A stretch of 37,641 nucleotides of DNA from Terriglobales bacterium. Lineage in GTDB: Bacteria > Acidobacteriota > Terriglobia > Terriglobales > Acidobacteriaceae. The translations under genes were made by a program, and so were the position numbers. The notes under the pieces were generated by a model, which saw only the letters and a program-made list of their open reading frames with translations, searched no databases and was not told the DNA's origin. Below are positions 37,469 to 37,641 of the stretch, piece by piece. The DNA is taken from the NCBI GenBank assembly GCA_025927855.1, contig JAICKN010000007.1, forward strand, positions 1-37,641. Reading direction: 5' to 3'. Position 1 is the stretch's first letter. The number at the start of each line of letters is the position of its first letter.

Positions 37469-37551
37469 CTCTGCCGGGCGATTTCCTGCCCACTCTGTAC
37501 CAAAGTTCAAAATGCAGTTCAGAATCTAAACCAACGTGGAGGGTTACTGCT

Positions 37552-37641
37552 TTGACTGTTTCATCGGGCCATTTGATTGCGCCGCACGGCGGCGAACTGA
37601 TTGATTTAATGGTGCAGCCGGAACGCGCCAACGAACTGAAG
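37552..37641 (+). CDS. sat: Sulfate adenylyltransferase, N-terminal part (runs off window)
   Basis: TTG start with GGAGGG at 37538-37543; LTVSSGHLIAPHGGELIDLMVQPERANELK matches the ATP-sulfurylase N-terminus 'L(I)xPHGGxLxxLxV'. Confidence 0.75.
   Translation, partial: MTVSSGHLIAPHGGELIDLMVQPERANELK

Noticed and set aside
37217-37631. Minus-strand ORFs over the sat leader region (37217..37510, 37404..37631)
   Set aside because: No recognisable domain; they overlap the sat start and the fadB-like/sat intergenic region.
1-37641. CRISPR arrays, tRNA or rRNA genes, complete IS elements, phage genes
   Set aside because: No repeat-spacer array, rRNA sequence or intact transposase found by eye; tRNAs would need tRNAscan-SE to exclude formally.

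Overview
The window looks like acidobacterial chromosome; that affiliation is inferred from gene style, not tested. It has two parts. (1) Positions ~1-16.3 kb hold a carbohydrate locus: fucose permease, zinc alcohol dehydrogenase, COG3618-type lactonase, aldo/keto reductase, RbsD/FucU mutarotase, GH29 alpha-L-fucosidase, PA14-containing GH31, LacI regulator, GH2 and an unassigned secreted 745-aa protein. The enzyme set matches the Fuc-Gal-Xyl side chain of fucosylated xyloglucan. Three near-identical motifs (TAAC[T/G]GTATCG) lie upstream of GH29, GH31 and GH2 and are candidate LacI operators. (2) Positions ~16.3-37.6 kb are mostly ordinary genes: an AniA/NirK-type Cu nitrite reductase with a frameshifted C-terminal cupredoxin extension, DUF2846-like, esterase, LysM/DUF4015, solo Clp-like AAA+, sugar-binding protein, M48, holB-tmk, M61, PIG-L, thiolase and a HAD/ECH fusion. 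The most interesting observation is a 20-codon ORF absent from the ORF track (37406-37468, MIRNSYCRACCCPCCSTILF*). It has six Cys codons and lies 83 nt upstream of a sulfate adenylyltransferase start cut by the window edge, so it is a candidate cysteine-sensing leader peptide. A decayed serine recombinase tail abuts fucP at the left edge.
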